The position numbers were made by a program, and so were the translations under genes. Shown here piece after piece: positions 7,790 to 15,865 of a stretch of DNA of 41,319 bases (position 1 is the first letter of the stretch; the number at the start of each line of letters is the position of its first letter). Source of the DNA: Ruminococcaceae bacterium UBA1405 (lineage in GTDB: Bacteria; Bacillota; Clostridia; Oscillospirales; Ruminococcaceae); assembly GCA_002305685.1 (NCBI GenBank), contig DBQB01000025.1, positions 1 through 41,319 on the forward strand, given 5' to 3'. Under the pieces are notes generated by a model. It saw only the letters and a list, made by a program, of their open reading frames with translations. It was not told the origin of the DNA and ran no database searches.

Positions 7790-7802
7790 GCATAATAGGT
7801 TC

Positions 7803-7837
7803 AAACAGTGGAATTTTCTACAAAAATTCCACTGTTT
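7803..7837. terminator. intrinsic terminator of the DUF6514-like gene
   Basis: A perfect 15-bp stem AAACAGTGGAATTTT (7803-7817) / complement (7823-7837) with a 5-nt loop. It lies 20 nt after the stop of the minus-strand gene. A T-run follows on the plus side (to 7839). Confidence 0.7.
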
Positions 7838-7856
7838 TTGCACAACCGGTTACCTC

Positions 7857-8168
7857 TTAATTGAGGCCGTAAAGATCTTCCAAGAAATCTTCAGCCACTT
7901 CCAGCAAATGATCGCTGGTAACACCGCCTTTCACACAGCGGTGAAAAAACGTCAGCACAGCTTCTCTATCCTGGGAAAGGTCAGGTAGTATGGCTCGCTC
8001 TCCGGTGCTTTCGCACCACAGTTCCATACCATAGCTTTGGTATCTGCCTATATCCGGATGATAGAGCATGGAAGATATTAGCCGATATCTCCATCCGTCA
8101 TCATCACCACATTCCAAAAGCACCCGGGCCTCTTCCAATAGTTGGTGCTCACATTCCTTTGGCTGCAT
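7857..8168 (-). CDS. DUF6514-like small protein
   Basis: 103 aa acidic cytoplasmic protein. A central YGMELWCESTGERAILPDLS strand region is followed by DREAVLTFFHRCVKGGV and a C-terminal helix LLEVAEDFLEDLYG. This order (Y-G-M/I-E ... D-I/L-S-x-D ... C ... H-L-x-x-V-x-E-D-F-L) is that of the DUF6514 family of clostridia, whose function is unknown. The start is set at ATG 8168, preceded by GAGGAGG with 9 nt spacing; a TTG at 8186 with AAGGAGG is the alternative (6 residues longer). It stands alone, with its own terminator. Confidence 0.65.
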   Translation of the reverse strand: MQPKECEHQLLEEARVLLECGDDDGWRYRLISSMLYHPDIGRYQSYGMELWCESTGERAILPDLSQDREAVLTFFHRCVKGGVTSDHLLEVAEDFLEDLYGLN

Positions 8169-8822
8169 AAGTCCATACCTCCTCAAAAAACCTCCTTATG
8201 ATGGTTGCTGGCCATTACATCCCATAAGGAATTGTTGTTTGAAGCACTCCGGCCTTTGTACAACATTTCCACACACCAACAAACGAATTGCAACACCTAC
8301 CGGAATGCAACTTTTTGTCCTCAAACTATATATGAATCAACAGCTGTTTTTCTTCTATATTATATACGACACTTCACATTTCGAAAAGTTGTAATTCTCG
8401 ACAAATTTCGACATTTTTAGGGATTCCACCAACATATTTTCCAAATTTGTTGACGAATTCAATGAATCTTGTCCTTTTTTATCTACATGTTTAGCATTAT
8501 TTACAAATTTATGGATGGAATTTTATCAAAATGCGAAGACTCCACCACCACACCGTGGACAAATCCATACCGTCATAATCTTCACAGATCCGGATTGTGA
8601 AAAAACAATGAGTTTTTCACTGCCTCTTTTCCTCGTTCATATTTATTCCTGGGAGAAATGACATGGACGATTGATGTTAAAGCGTTACTACGTCCTAAAA
8701 CCGTCGGCAAATCCTCTATTTCTCGGGAATGCTGGCAATATTTGCTCCTTGTTTTGCCTATTCCTCTATGTTATCATCATATCATTGGTTTATAACACAA
8801 TTTCACTGAAAGGAGAAACGCT
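8169..8822. other. AT-rich intergenic region, about 650 bp
   Basis: No convincing ORF. It carries the divergent upstream regions of the DUF6514-like gene and the small membrane protein. An imperfect palindrome TTCACA-G-ATCCGGAT-TGTGAA at 8581-8601 is a possible operator. The AT content is much higher than in the surrounding genes. No RNA family was recognised. Confidence 0.4.
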
Positions 8823-9116
8823 ATGCGCTATCCTCGAAATTTCCGACGGTCATTGCGCTGGCCGCAGTCAAACGGAGATAATCCCGCCCCCTGTCCTTAT
8901 TCCCATTTTGTCTTCTATACCGGCATCGCCATCGCAGCCGGGTTGCTTATCAGCGGGGCCTGGATGCTGCAATCGGCCCCTTATACCACGAATACATATC
9001 TTCATTTATACTACTGTAATACCGGAAAAAGTTGCATCGAATCTGCATTGGCGGTGATTCTCAGCACCATCATCGCTGCTGGCATTGGGGAAATCGTTTT
9101 CCACAGGAAATCATGA
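8823..9116 (+). CDS. small hypothetical two-helix membrane protein
   Basis: 97 aa, family not recognised. An Arg-rich N-terminus (MRYPRNFRRSLRW) is followed by two hydrophobic segments: FVFYTGIAIAAGLLISGAWML (about residues 30-50, read in two parts) and ALAVILSTIIAAGIGEIVF (about 75-93). Two cysteines lie between them (CNTGKSC, C-x5-C). The N-terminal positive charges suggest both ends are cytosolic. Support for being real: AAAGGAG spaced 8 nt before the ATG, and a strong terminator 57 nt after the stop. Codon use is less biased than in the neighbours. Confidence 0.6.
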   Translation: MRYPRNFRRSLRWPQSNGDNPAPCPYSHFVFYTGIAIAAGLLISGAWMLQSAPYTTNTYLHLYYCNTGKSCIESALAVILSTIIAAGIGEIVFHRKS

Positions 9117-9173
9117 ACAATCCTACTTTCGACAAAAATCCAGCAAATCCCCCTCTTTTTTCCTCATTTAAAC

Positions 9174-9216
9174 AAAAAGTCCACTGCGATTCTACCAAAA
9201 TCGCAGTGGACTTTTT
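9174..9216. terminator. intrinsic terminator
   Basis: AAAAAGTCCACTGCGATT (9174-9191) pairs with its complement (9199-9216), followed by GTTTTTTAG. It follows the small membrane-protein gene and also lies downstream of the minus-strand isomerase gene, so it may act in both directions. Confidence 0.85.
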
Positions 9217-9340
9217 GTTTTTTAGACAATTTTGTCCGCTTCTTCATTTTACCGTGTAACAGATATTACATCTAAGAACGGCAAAACTCCATGCACCCAA
9301 CGCCGTCACCGCCGTGGAAACAGACCCCAAAAATCGAGGC

Positions 9341-10162
9341 TTACAGCATAGATTTGAGGAACGCAATGTCCTTATCCGCCGTTGCAGGATCAGCGCCTTC
9401 CCGGATCAGATTGAGCCCAGGACGATTCTCCTTGAGCCAGCCCATCAGCTTGGTATAGTTCAGGCATCCTTCTCCCAAAATGCCACGCTTGAGCTCCCCG
9501 TTTTCCAGCTTTACATCCTTGCAGTGCAGCGCTACAATCCGATCGCCGAAGGCGTCGAAGCAGCGGTCCAACAGCTCGTCCTGATGGGCAATGTTGTCCA
9601 CCGTGATCAGGTTGACCGGGTCAAAGATAATCTGCAAATTGTCGCTTGCGACAATATCCAGCAGACGGGCGGTCAGCTCCGGTGTGTTGAGGGTGTGTAC
9701 CGATACCGGCTCGACGCCAACAATGACACCATAACGCTCGGCAGCTTCCACCATCTGCAGCACACTATCAACCAAGTATCCGAAGCGCACCGAGCGCTCA
9801 CTCTCATCGGTATCCCGGAAATTGGTGGTTTCGGTACCGATGACATTGGCCCCCAGCTGACGGGCATACATCACATGCTCGCGGAATCGGGCCACCTGAA
9901 TCGCCCGCTGCTCATCGTCCGGCAGAGAGGGTTCAATATAACAACCCAACACCGAAATCTGGATATCGTTTTTCTCAAAAGCCTTGCGAATGCTGTAGCA
10001 CAGACCCGGATTGAGCTTGCCAACAGAGGCGTCCATCCCCTCCAGCGCTTTGGACATGGCCAGCTGACAGGAATCAAAGCCGGCATTTTTCAGGATGGAA
10101 GAAAGCTCTTCCGGGGTATGTCTGCCATAATCGTGGGCACGAACACCAATATTCATCTTCAT
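9341..10162 (-). CDS. sugar phosphate isomerase/epimerase (AP-endonuclease-2-type TIM barrel)
   Basis: 273 aa, xylose-isomerase-like TIM barrel (PF01261). Candidate metal ligands lie at strand ends: TETTNF (Glu about 113), GVEPVSVHTLN (Glu about 154, His about 158), IIFDPVNL (Asp about 186), LHCKDVK (His about 219), and IREGAD (Glu about 263). The N-terminus MKMNIGVRAHDYG gives the first strand. No signal peptide, hence cytoplasmic. It lies 35 nt downstream of the KdgF-like cupin on the same strand under one promoter. This suggests a two-step conversion of an unsaturated uronate or keto-sugar. Substrate unknown. Confidence 0.8.
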   Translation of the reverse strand: MKMNIGVRAHDYGRHTPEELSSILKNAGFDSCQLAMSKALEGMDASVGKLNPGLCYSIRKAFEKNDIQISVLGCYIEPSLPDDEQRAIQVARFREHVMYARQLGANVIGTETTNFRDTDESERSVRFGYLVDSVLQMVEAAERYGVIVGVEPVSVHTLNTPELTARLLDIVASDNLQIIFDPVNLITVDNIAHQDELLDRCFDAFGDRIVALHCKDVKLENGELKRGILGEGCLNYTKLMGWLKENRPGLNLIREGADPATADKDIAFLKSML

Positions 10163-10197
10163 CTCACATCAGTTCCTTTCTGATTCTGGGGATCCCA

Positions 10198-10536
10198 TCA
10201 GAGAAAATCTTTGCGCATGGGGGTAAAGAAATCCAGCAGCACGCCGGCTTCCAGGCAAACGCATCCATGCTCCACTTCCGGCAGCTTAAAGAGAGAATCT
10301 CCCGCTCTGACTACCTTTTTGACCCCGCCGATGGTAAACTCAAATGCACCGGAAACCACATAGGAACACTGGGTATGGGGATGATGATGCAGCGCGCCGA
10401 TGGAGCCCTTCTCAAAATGGAGCTCACAGCACATCAGATCGTCTCCATAGCCGAGCACCTTGCGGGTAACGCCGCCGCCCAGATCTCTGGCTTCCACCTC
10501 TGCATTGTAGACAAAAGGCTGATTCTTGTGATCCAT
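10198..10536 (-). CDS. KdgF-like cupin (unsaturated uronate ring-opening family)
   Basis: 112 aa single-domain cupin. KdgF converts 4,5-unsaturated uronates from pectin or alginate lyases into linear ketosugars. The metal-binding set expected for KdgF is present: ALHHHPHTQ (two His plus Gln in place of the usual cupin Glu) and PEVEHGC (the last His). The C-terminus LLDFFTPMRKDFL has the Asp, Phe and Arg of the KdgF active-site pattern. YVVSGAFEFTIGG and RAGDSLFKLP supply the cupin strands. RBS GCAGGAGGT lies 8 nt before the ATG. First gene of the pair with the isomerase. No other pectin genes are nearby, so the true substrate is open. Confidence 0.75.
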   Translation of the reverse strand: MDHKNQPFVYNAEVEARDLGGGVTRKVLGYGDDLMCCELHFEKGSIGALHHHPHTQCSYVVSGAFEFTIGGVKKVVRAGDSLFKLPEVEHGCVCLEAGVLLDFFTPMRKDFL

Positions 10537-10581
10537 AATAAACTACCTCCTGCAATCTATTTGGGATTTTTTTCTGTCTCC

Positions 10582-10610
10582 ATTATACTCTGCCTCACAG
10601 AAAGATACAA
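10582..10610 (-). promoter_or_regulatory. promoter of the cupin-isomerase operon
   Basis: On the minus strand TTGTAT (10605-10610), 17 bp, then TATAAT (10582-10587). The sequence TATAATGGAGACA also occurs at the -10 of the PsiE-like gene (6531). Confidence 0.65.
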
Positions 10611-10673
10611 GGTTTTCCCGCAACGAACCCAACAATCCGGTTTTACAGTCTAAAAATTTGTCTTTTCCACATA

Positions 10674-10710
10674 AAAAAATAGCCCGAGGCGACGTCCCCA
10701 TCGCCTCGGG
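10674..10710 (-). terminator. intrinsic terminator of the rnf operon
   Basis: CCCGAGGCGA (10683-10692) and TCGCCTCGGG (10701-10710) form a 10-bp stem with an 8-nt loop. On the minus strand it is followed by CTATTTTTTT. It lies 31 nt beyond the rnfB stop. Confidence 0.88.
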
Positions 10711-10740
10711 TATCCATGTAAATACCGTTTTCTCCGCCCG

Positions 10741-11556
10741 TCAAGACTGGGTGTTGACCAGCTTGGGCATACAGAACTGGATGGCTCCGGTGGGACACTG
10801 CTTGGCACACTCCCCGCAGTTGACACACAGGTTGACATCGATGGTAGCCAGATTGTTGACCACCTTTGCCGCGCCGTTGGGACAGGTACGCTCGCATTTT
10901 TTACAGCCAATACAACCAACCTTACATACCTTGCGGGTATAAGCGCCTTTATCACAGCTGGAGCAGCCCACAAACGCTCTGGCGGTTGCGGGAACAATCT
11001 CAATAAGATGGTTTGGGCACTGTTTTGCACACATTCCACATCCAGTACAGCGGGTACGGTCCACCACCGCAACCCCATCCACAATGGAGATGGCGTCATA
11101 CTGACAGGCTTCCACACAGTCGCCGTATCCCAGGCATCCGTGGCTGCAGCTTCTGCTGCCCTGATAGAAGGAGTTGCAGGCCAAGCAGGTTTTGGGACCC
11201 TGATAATCCATTACATAGCCCGCAACGTTTTTGTTTCCGGTACATTTGACCACTGCAACCTTGGCCACAACCTCCTCGCTGGCAACACCCATAATGGCGC
11301 TGACCTTCTGGGCTGCGGTGCTTCCTCCAGGGACACAGAGATTGGTTTTGGCTCCCGCCACAATGGCTGCTGCATAGGCATCACATCCGGAATATCCGCA
11401 GGCGCCGCAGTTGGCGCCGGGGAGCTCTGCCCGCACCTGGGAGATACGCTCATCGGTCTTGACAGCGAAAAATTTGGAAGCTACCGACAGCATGATTCCT
11501 GAAAGGCAACCGATGATCAGTACCACCAAAATAGGGAAAATGATCGTGTCAAACAT
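10741..11556 (-). CDS. rnfB: Rnf complex ferredoxin subunit RnfB
   Basis: Electron-entry iron-sulfur subunit of the Rnf complex (ferredoxin:NAD oxidoreductase coupled to H+ or Na+ export). 271 aa. Residues 1-28 form a membrane anchor (IIFPILVVLIIGCLSGIML). The cysteine module ANCGACGYSGCDAYA follows (about residues 50-64), then a second region with CNSFYQGSRSCSHGC and CVEAC. Next come ferredoxin repeats CTGCGMCAKQCPN, CIGCKKCERTCPN and CVNCGECAKQCPT. The extended clostridial form carries several [4Fe-4S] clusters. Last gene of the operon, 40 nt after rnfA. SD is weak. Confidence 0.95.
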   Translation of the reverse strand: MFDTIIFPILVVLIIGCLSGIMLSVASKFFAVKTDERISQVRAELPGANCGACGYSGCDAYAAAIVAGAKTNLCVPGGSTAAQKVSAIMGVASEEVVAKVAVVKCTGNKNVAGYVMDYQGPKTCLACNSFYQGSRSCSHGCLGYGDCVEACQYDAISIVDGVAVVDRTRCTGCGMCAKQCPNHLIEIVPATARAFVGCSSCDKGAYTRKVCKVGCIGCKKCERTCPNGAAKVVNNLATIDVNLCVNCGECAKQCPTGAIQFCMPKLVNTQS

Positions 11557-11596
11557 CGTTTATAACCATTCCTTTCACAGTTTTTGGCAGCATTTA

Positions 11597-12184
11597 TCAG
11601 CCGAACAGACCTTCGACGACACCGGAAAAGCCCATAAATGCCAGCGAAACAATAGACGCTGCAATCAGTGTGCTGGGCAGTCCCTGGAAGGTTTTGGGAA
11701 TATCGTTTCCTTCAATCCGCTGCCGCACGCCGTTAAAGAGCACCATTGCCACCAAAAAACCTACGCCTGCGCCAATGGAATTGATGATGGACTGGAAATA
11801 GGTATACCCTTCGTCAATGTTGAGGATGGTAACGCCCAGCACCGCACAGTTGGTGGTAATCAGAGGAAGATAGACGCCCAGGGTAGCATGAAGGGCGGGG
11901 ATATATTTTTTCAGCACAATCTCCACCAGCTGCACCAGCGCCGCGATCACCAAAATGAACACCAGCGTTTGCAGATAGGCAAAGTTGGGATACAGCAGAT
12001 AGGTATAGATGGGATAGGTCACCGCCGTGGCGATGGTCATAACGAAGATAACGGCTACACTCATACCCACCGCAGAATCCAGCTTTTTGGAAACCCCAAG
12101 GAAGGGGCAGATACCCATAAACTTAATGAGCACAAAGTTGTTGATCAGCACCGCACCCAGCAGGATCATCAAAATTTCTCTCAT
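11597..12184 (-). CDS. rnfA: Rnf complex membrane subunit RnfA
   Basis: 195 aa, six membrane segments, inverted-topology homologue of RnfE. MILLGAVLINNFVLIKFMGICPFLGVSKK (shown in two parts: LLGAVLINNFVL and GICPFLGVSKK) carries the conserved Cys thought to help bind a [2Fe-2S] cluster between RnfA and RnfE. TTNCAVLGVTI supplies the second Cys. It starts 3 nt after the rnfE stop with AGGAG upstream. It transfers electrons across the membrane within Rnf. Confidence 0.96.
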   Translation of the reverse strand: MREILMILLGAVLINNFVLIKFMGICPFLGVSKKLDSAVGMSVAVIFVMTIATAVTYPIYTYLLYPNFAYLQTLVFILVIAALVQLVEIVLKKYIPALHATLGVYLPLITTNCAVLGVTILNIDEGYTYFQSIINSIGAGVGFLVAMVLFNGVRQRIEGNDIPKTFQGLPSTLIAASIVSLAFMGFSGVVEGLFG

Positions 12185-12187
12185 GGT

Positions 12188-12889
12188 TTACTCCTCCTTC
12201 TCCCCAGCCTTGACACACTGGCTCTCTCCGCCGTGCAGCGCTGCACAGCTGGCCGCAGCCGGACAACCGGCACAGCCGCCTTCCTGATGGTTTTTCAGCA
12301 CACGGCCTTTGGTGAGCTTGTTGGTCAGCGCAATGACGCATCCAAACACGAAGAAACCCCCGGGAGCCAGAGAGAAGATGGTCATGGAGTCAAAGAGATT
12401 GGCTGTCAGCGTGATGCCGAACCAGGTTCCCATTCCGAAGATTTCACGGACAGAACCGATGACCACCAGCGCCAGCGTAAAACCAAGACCCATGCCAATA
12501 CCATCGCACAGGGAGTCCAGCACGGTGTTTTTGTTGGCGAACATCTCGGCACGGCCCAGGATGATGCAGTTTACGGTGATCAGCGGCAGGAAGATTCCCA
12601 GCGCATTATAGATATCCGGGAAATACGCCTGCACCAGAAACCCGATGACGGTAACAAATGCGGCGATAACCACAATATACGCAGGGATACGCACCTTATC
12701 CGGAATAATATTTTTTAACAGAGAGATAACCACATTGGAACCGATCAAAACCAGCATCGCCGTCAGTCCCATACCCAAACCGTTGACCGCCAGTGTGGTG
12801 ACCGCCAACGTGGGGCAGGTACCCAGCACCAGCACCAGGGTGGGATTTTCCTTGATGATGCCGTTGAGAATAATCTTTAACTTTGACAT
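12188..12889 (-). CDS. rnfE: Rnf complex membrane subunit RnfE
   Basis: 233 aa, six membrane helices, paired with RnfA. LVLVLGTCPTLAVTT and ITVNCIILGRAEMFA hold the two conserved cysteines. Start ATG at 12889 (MSKLKIILNGI) with GGAGAC upstream; a longer upstream reading to 12940 is not needed. The C-terminus is unusual: after the last helix and TKGRVLKNHQ, a hydrophilic tail GGCAGCPAAASCAALHGGES-Q-C contains four cysteines (C-x2-C-x5-C-x9-C). Lies between rnfG and rnfA in the operon. Confidence 0.95.
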   Translation of the reverse strand: MSKLKIILNGIIKENPTLVLVLGTCPTLAVTTLAVNGLGMGLTAMLVLIGSNVVISLLKNIIPDKVRIPAYIVVIAAFVTVIGFLVQAYFPDIYNALGIFLPLITVNCIILGRAEMFANKNTVLDSLCDGIGMGLGFTLALVVIGSVREIFGMGTWFGITLTANLFDSMTIFSLAPGGFFVFGCVIALTNKLTKGRVLKNHQEGGCAGCPAAASCAALHGGESQCVKAGEKEE

Positions 12890-12936
12890 ATTCAAGTCTC
12901 CAATCCTTGTAGTAAGGGGATTTCCGGAAGAAATCC

Positions 12937-13473
12937 TCATTGTCCCTTCACCGTCTCAAAAACCTCAAAGGCGGTGGAGACTGCGTCGTTGACCCCTCTG
13001 GAGGAGTAGGTTACACCGGCAATATAGGTCACCCCCGAAAGGGAGCTGTCCTTGCCCAGATACTGCTCCAGATAACTCTGCTCGGTGGCGCGGGAACCAA
13101 GGCCGGGGGTTTCCTCATGCTCCAGTACCTTCACCCCTACCACCTTTCCATCCTGGGAGATGGCGGTCATCACCTGGATATCCCCACCGAACCCTTTTCC
13201 GGTGGTGGTAAAGACATACCCCTCCCCGCCGGTGGTCTTATAAACCTCGGAACAGTTTTCAAATCCTTCCACCGAGAGCTGTTCAAATCCCGCCACACCG
13301 GCGTACACCTCAGCGCGGGCCGCATCCGCCGCCGCTTTGGTATTTAGGTCGATGATGGGCTTGGTCACCTGATAGGTGCATACCATCGCTGCCGCAGCCA
13401 CAGCACAGATGGCTGTGAGCACCACGGAAGGAACAATAAAATCTTTTGAAACGTTGCCGGAAGATTCACTCAT
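12937..13473 (-). CDS. rnfG: Rnf complex FMN-binding subunit RnfG
   Basis: 178 aa. One N-terminal membrane helix (IVPSVVLTAICAVAAAAMVC, residues 13-32) and an extracytoplasmic FMN-binding domain with GKGFGGDIQVMTAIS and HEETPGLGSRA, both typical. Covalent FMN is normally attached by ApbE to the last Thr of an S/T-G-A-T motif. Here the corresponding sequence is YIAGVTYSSRGV (Thr about 155), so the Thr is kept while the two preceding small residues differ. Starts 30 nt after rnfD with AAAGGAGAG upstream. Confidence 0.94.
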   Translation of the reverse strand: MSESSGNVSKDFIVPSVVLTAICAVAAAAMVCTYQVTKPIIDLNTKAAADAARAEVYAGVAGFEQLSVEGFENCSEVYKTTGGEGYVFTTTGKGFGGDIQVMTAISQDGKVVGVKVLEHEETPGLGSRATEQSYLEQYLGKDSSLSGVTYIAGVTYSSRGVNDAVSTAFEVFETVKGQ

Positions 13474-13503
13474 AGCTTGTCTCTCCTTTCCTGCCGGTAC
13501 CGG

Positions 13504-14439
13504 TCATTTCTTACTCTTGGCCGGTTTCCCGCCAAAGGGCACATTGCGGGTAAGATTGTCGATATGGGGGGTCAGAATGTTCATCAGCAGGATGGCAAAG
13601 GAAACGCCCTCTGCATAGGATCCATAAAGACGAATCACCACCGTAATCAGCGCACAGCCCACCGCAAAGATGGCCTTACCCTTTTCGGTTACCGGGGAGG
13701 TGGTATAGTCGGTCGCCATAAAGATGGCGCCCAGCATCAATCCTCCGGAAAGAATCTGATACAGCGGGTCCACGCCCAGCGCAAAGCTGAAAAGAAAGAC
13801 GCATCCGATATACACCAGCGGGATGGTGGGGGTAATCACCTTACGCCACACCAGATAAAGCCCGCCGATGATCAGCGTCAGCGCACAGGTCTCGCCCAAC
13901 ACGCCGCCATGTACGCCAAAAAGCAGGGTCAGATAGGAAGGAAGCTCACTGCTTCCCTGGTTGAGCAGCCCCAAGGGGGTTGCGCTGGCTACCACAAGGC
14001 CGCTGCTGGTCTCCCATCTGGTCATATACTGGGCAAAGGAGACAAACAACACGATACGTCCCACCAGAGCAGGGTTGGCAAAATTCTGACCGATGCCGCC
14101 AAAGAGTTGCTTGGCGATCACAATGGCCACAAAACAGCCGATCACAGCCATCCACAGAGGGAAGGATACCGGCAGGTTCATCGCCAACAGCACACCGGTA
14201 ACGCAGGCGCTCAGGTCACGAATGGTACTTTCCCGTTTGGTTACCATACAAAAGAGATATTCAAACGCTACACAGCACCCAACACAAACCGCTGTCAACA
14301 GCAGCGTCCGGGGGCCAAAGAGAAATGCCGAAGCAATCACCGTGGGGATCAGTGCAATGATCACGTCCAACATCACACTGCTGGTCGTCGCTTTGTCCTT
14401 GAGATGGGGCGACGGCACAATCACTAAATTTTGACTCAT
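13504..14439 (-). CDS. rnfD: Rnf complex membrane subunit RnfD
   Basis: 311 aa, NqrB/RnfD family, about nine membrane helices. The start is at ATG 14439 (MSQNLVIVPSPHLKD, the family-typical N-terminus PSPH). The covalent FMN site is VVASATPLG, with the Thr of S-A-T-P as the expected attachment residue. FGGIGQNFANPALVGR is the conserved middle motif. The C-terminus ends TPHIDNLTRNVPFGG, also typical. It lies between rnfC and rnfG. Confidence 0.95.
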   Translation of the reverse strand: MSQNLVIVPSPHLKDKATTSSVMLDVIIALIPTVIASAFLFGPRTLLLTAVCVGCCVAFEYLFCMVTKRESTIRDLSACVTGVLLAMNLPVSFPLWMAVIGCFVAIVIAKQLFGGIGQNFANPALVGRIVLFVSFAQYMTRWETSSGLVVASATPLGLLNQGSSELPSYLTLLFGVHGGVLGETCALTLIIGGLYLVWRKVITPTIPLVYIGCVFLFSFALGVDPLYQILSGGLMLGAIFMATDYTTSPVTEKGKAIFAVGCALITVVIRLYGSYAEGVSFAILLMNILTPHIDNLTRNVPFGGKPAKSKK

Positions 14440-14500
14440 GTTACGATCATCCTTTCTTTGCCGGAAAGAGAAATCCACTTTCTCTCATCTCCGCCGCAGA

Positions 14501-15823
14501 CTATTTCTTGGGAGCGCTGTTTCTCAGCAGCTGTTTGGCAAGGCGGTTGGTCAGCACCAGGTTGCGCTTGGCCGGACATACATAGGCGCAGCATCCGCAC
14601 TCCATACACCGTCCCACGCACAGGGCTTTGAGCTTTTCCACATCCTTGGCCTGATAAGCCCGGTCGATGGCTGCCGGCATCAAAGAGAAGGGACACGCAC
14701 GCACACACCGCCCGCAGCGAATGCACGCGGAGGAAGGTATGGCCTTTGTCTCCTTTTCACCAAAACAAAGCAGGGCGTTGTTGTTCTTTAACAGCGGATA
14801 GGTATCGTCATAGATGGCAATTCCCATCATCGGACCACCCATCAGCATCTTGCGGGGCTGCTCTTTGTACCCGCCGCAGAACTGCACGATATCCACAAAC
14901 CGTGTTCCCAGCGGTACTCGAATGTTTTTGGGATTGGTGATGGCGGATCCGTCTACGGTAATCCGCTTGGAGATCAGGGGCACACCGGTTTTCATATACT
15001 GGGCCAGGAACGCGATGGAGGTACCGTTCATCACAATGACCCCCACATCCGCCGGGATCATCCCGTCGCCAACCACCCGGCCGGTGGACTCATAAATCAG
15101 CACCTTCTCAGCGCCCTTGGGATACTGAGAACGCATCGGCAATACCTTTATGTAGGGCTTGTCCTGGGTCAACAGCTGTAAACGCTGAATCGCTTTGGGC
15201 TTATTGTCCTCCACGCCGATGAAAACCTGGGTAATCTTTCCCACATATTTTTTCACCAGCTCAATGCCGTCGATGATGTCCTGTCCATCCTCCATCACAT
15301 TGCGGTAATCGGAGGTAATGTACGGCTCGCATTCTGCAATGTTGACGCACAGAGTATCCACCTTTTCCGGTTCCCGCAGCGAAAGCTTGATATGCGTGGG
15401 GAAACCTGCGCCACCCAGACCTACCAGTCCGGAATCCCGCACTGCTTTGAGAAATTCCTGGGTGTTTGTCACCTTCGGGGGAGCGATTCCCTCGTACATC
15501 TGCTGCTGATGGTCCGCTTCCACCACCACATTCTGGGTACGAACCCCTTGCGGATTGATAAAATCCTCCAACGCCACTACTTTACCGGATACGCTGGAAT
15601 AGATCGGAGAGGAGAATGCCTTGTCACAGTCGGCCACCAACTGGCCGACCTTGACCAGATCTCCCACCTTGACTACCGGGGTACAGGGTGCTCCCATATG
15701 TTGCACACAGGGCAGATACACCCGGTCTGGTTCGGGCATTGTTTCGGTCACATAGTCCTCGGTATTTTTGTAGTGATCCACCGCAACGCCCTTTAACGAT
15801 TTGATTACATCCTTCTTGGACAC
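14501..15823 (-). CDS. rnfC: Rnf complex NADH-binding subunit RnfC
   Basis: 440 aa cytosolic subunit that reduces NAD+. N-terminal Rnf-Nqr domain with QHMGAPCTPVVKVGDLVKVG; NADH/FMN domain with GLVGLGGAGFPTHIKL (about residues 134-150) and NIAECEPYITSD. C-terminal two [4Fe-4S] motifs CIRCGRCVRACPF and CMECGCCAYVCPA. GTG start at 15823 with AGGAGG 9 nt upstream. First rnf gene after the Gx transporter gene, about 40 nt away. Confidence 0.95.
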   Translation of the reverse strand: MSKKDVIKSLKGVAVDHYKNTEDYVTETMPEPDRVYLPCVQHMGAPCTPVVKVGDLVKVGQLVADCDKAFSSPIYSSVSGKVVALEDFINPQGVRTQNVVVEADHQQQMYEGIAPPKVTNTQEFLKAVRDSGLVGLGGAGFPTHIKLSLREPEKVDTLCVNIAECEPYITSDYRNVMEDGQDIIDGIELVKKYVGKITQVFIGVEDNKPKAIQRLQLLTQDKPYIKVLPMRSQYPKGAEKVLIYESTGRVVGDGMIPADVGVIVMNGTSIAFLAQYMKTGVPLISKRITVDGSAITNPKNIRVPLGTRFVDIVQFCGGYKEQPRKMLMGGPMMGIAIYDDTYPLLKNNNALLCFGEKETKAIPSSACIRCGRCVRACPFSLMPAAIDRAYQAKDVEKLKALCVGRCMECGCCAYVCPAKRNLVLTNRLAKQLLRNSAPKK

Positions 15824-15865
15824 GTCTGAGTTCCTCCTGTCTATTTCAAATCAAACAAAAGCATA

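Noticed and set aside
8187..8822. Hidden RNA gene or prophage remnant in the AT-rich gap
   Set aside because: No phage-like frames, tRNA-like fold or conserved RNA motif could be recognised.
11411..12718. 435-aa open frame opposite rnfA and rnfE
   Set aside because: Crosses two well-supported rnf genes and their junction; His/Gln-rich shadow translation.
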